From contig OX336343.1 in NCBI GenBank assembly GCA_946902875.1, positions 2,828,754 through 2,892,753 on the forward strand: a stretch of DNA of 64,000 nucleotides, given 5' to 3'. This document shows positions 63,371-64,000 of the stretch, piece after piece (the first letter of the stretch is position 1; every line of letters begins with the position of its first letter). Made by a program: the position numbers and the translations under genes. The notes under the pieces are model-generated. The model had not been told where the DNA came from. It did not search any database and saw nothing but the letters and a program-made list of their open reading frames with translations. This DNA comes from Nematopogon swammerdamellus (Eukaryota; Arthropoda; Insecta; Lepidoptera; Adelidae).

Positions 63371-63774
63371 CAGGGTGTCCCAAAACTCAACGTCAAGCGG
63401 GAACCAGGGAGTAGGCCAGTTTATGACTAGCCAGGGAAAAATAAGAAAAAAAAAGTGAGTCATTTATTTTTTTAGAGAAAAATTGAACTGAATATTTTGT
63501 TTGGTAAAACTACAGGCATTCTGGTTTTATTTGGGATACTGATAAATAGCAGAGTTATTTAGGCTACCAATAAAAACAATTAACAATTCTATTTGCAAAT
63601 TTGTAGTCGTAGTACCTAAAAATGTAGTAAGTATGACAAATTTTCAAAATTTTTAAAAAAATGCTCATTCATAAAAAACAAATGACTCAGATTTATTTTC
63701 TTATTTTTCCCTGGGTAGTCATAAACTGGCCTACTCCCTGGCTCCCGCTTGACGTTGAGTTTTGGGACACGTTG
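63371..63774. mobile_element. Mariner-like foldback MITE
   Basis: TA-flanked CAGGGTGTCCCAAAACTC and inverse GAGTTTTGGGACACGTTG. The arms match for about 85 bases (AGGGAGTAGGCCAGTTTATG and inverse). Confidence 0.7.
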
Positions 63775-63784
63775 TATAACTAGT

Positions 63785-64000
63785 GACAATGAGTTAGAAA
63801 GGAATGCTTCGGTAGTTCGGGTCATGTTGGATGAATGGATGACACGTGACTAACGAAAGAAATTTATGGAGCAAATGTGAGCGCAAGAGTCGGGAAAACG
63901 GAGAGCCGAGAGACGCACGTACCTAGACCAGATCGGGTATGTGCTCAATAATGGTCAAGTGCGTAGTGCCCGTAACCGCGACGAGCATGTATGAGCGTGA
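63785..64000 (+). mobile_element. Probable LINE ORF 3' remnant at the window edge
   Basis: A frame with ESGKRRAESRDARTYLDQIGYV resembles the RTE-type C-terminal tail, ending TGA at the edge. Weak. Confidence 0.25.

Overview
The window looks like a repeat-rich stretch of a moth or butterfly (Lepidoptera) nuclear genome. Host genes are split into short exons with GT-AG introns. The space between exons is filled with SINEs whose heads carry tRNA and 5S-rRNA promoter boxes, 5'-truncated LINEs, foldback/TIR elements, and the repeat ending in a TGCGAGTTCGACTCGC motif that is very common in lepidopteran DNA. I place it at order level only. All gene models come from reading frames, splice signals and exon phase; nothing was aligned to a database.

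Host genes. (1) 2877-4364 (+): an intronless type II membrane protein with a glycosyltransferase DXD signature. (2) 'Gene C', minus strand, 12513 to 6572: five phase-compatible exons, 5' end not found, ending in a small hydrophobic protein with about four membrane segments that I do not recognise. (3) 'Gene B', minus strand, 37698 to 20273: a complete ten-exon gene (867 codons plus stop) whose start codon is split by intron 1. (4) 'Gene A', minus strand, 62901 to 56165: the last five exons of a paralogue of gene B, with its 5' end beyond the right edge. Genes A and B match exon for exon in lengths and phases over exons 6-9. They resemble the DUF4781 family of uncharacterised insect proteins (family name recalled, not searched). 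Exon 9 is nearly identical between them while other exons have diverged, which suggests local gene conversion.

Layout. 1-2.8 kb: foldback elements, SINEs, a minisatellite. 2.9-4.4 kb: glycosyltransferase. 4.5-6.3 kb: a 1.2-kb TIR element with a FLYWCH-like ORF nested in an older repeat. 6.5-12.5 kb: gene C. 12.5-20 kb: inverted-repeat elements and LINE fragments. 20.2-37.7 kb: gene B with dense intronic SINEs, a hAT-like element and LINE tails. 37.7-55.7 kb: no confident host gene apart from a lone THAP-domain first exon at 50.7 kb, which lies between transposon-like inverted termini; a hAT relic sits at 40.7-42.2 kb. 56.2-62.9 kb: gene A. 62.9-64 kb: SINE, foldback element and a probable LINE tail.

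Repeat families named here. SINE-A: tRNA-type head plus body and tail ending GGATTACATAAAA. SINE-B: either a tRNA/5S-chimeric head or a GTACCGTGTGGGG head, plus a body and tail ending CAGTTTCCATAAAA. Family C: the GTACCGTGTGGGG head with a different body. SINE-A and SINE-B share a central domain; SINE-B and family C share a head. These resemble the HaSE-type SINEs known from Helicoverpa armigera (recalled, not checked). Several insertions lie within about 40 bases of gene A and gene B exons and form part of the splice-site context.
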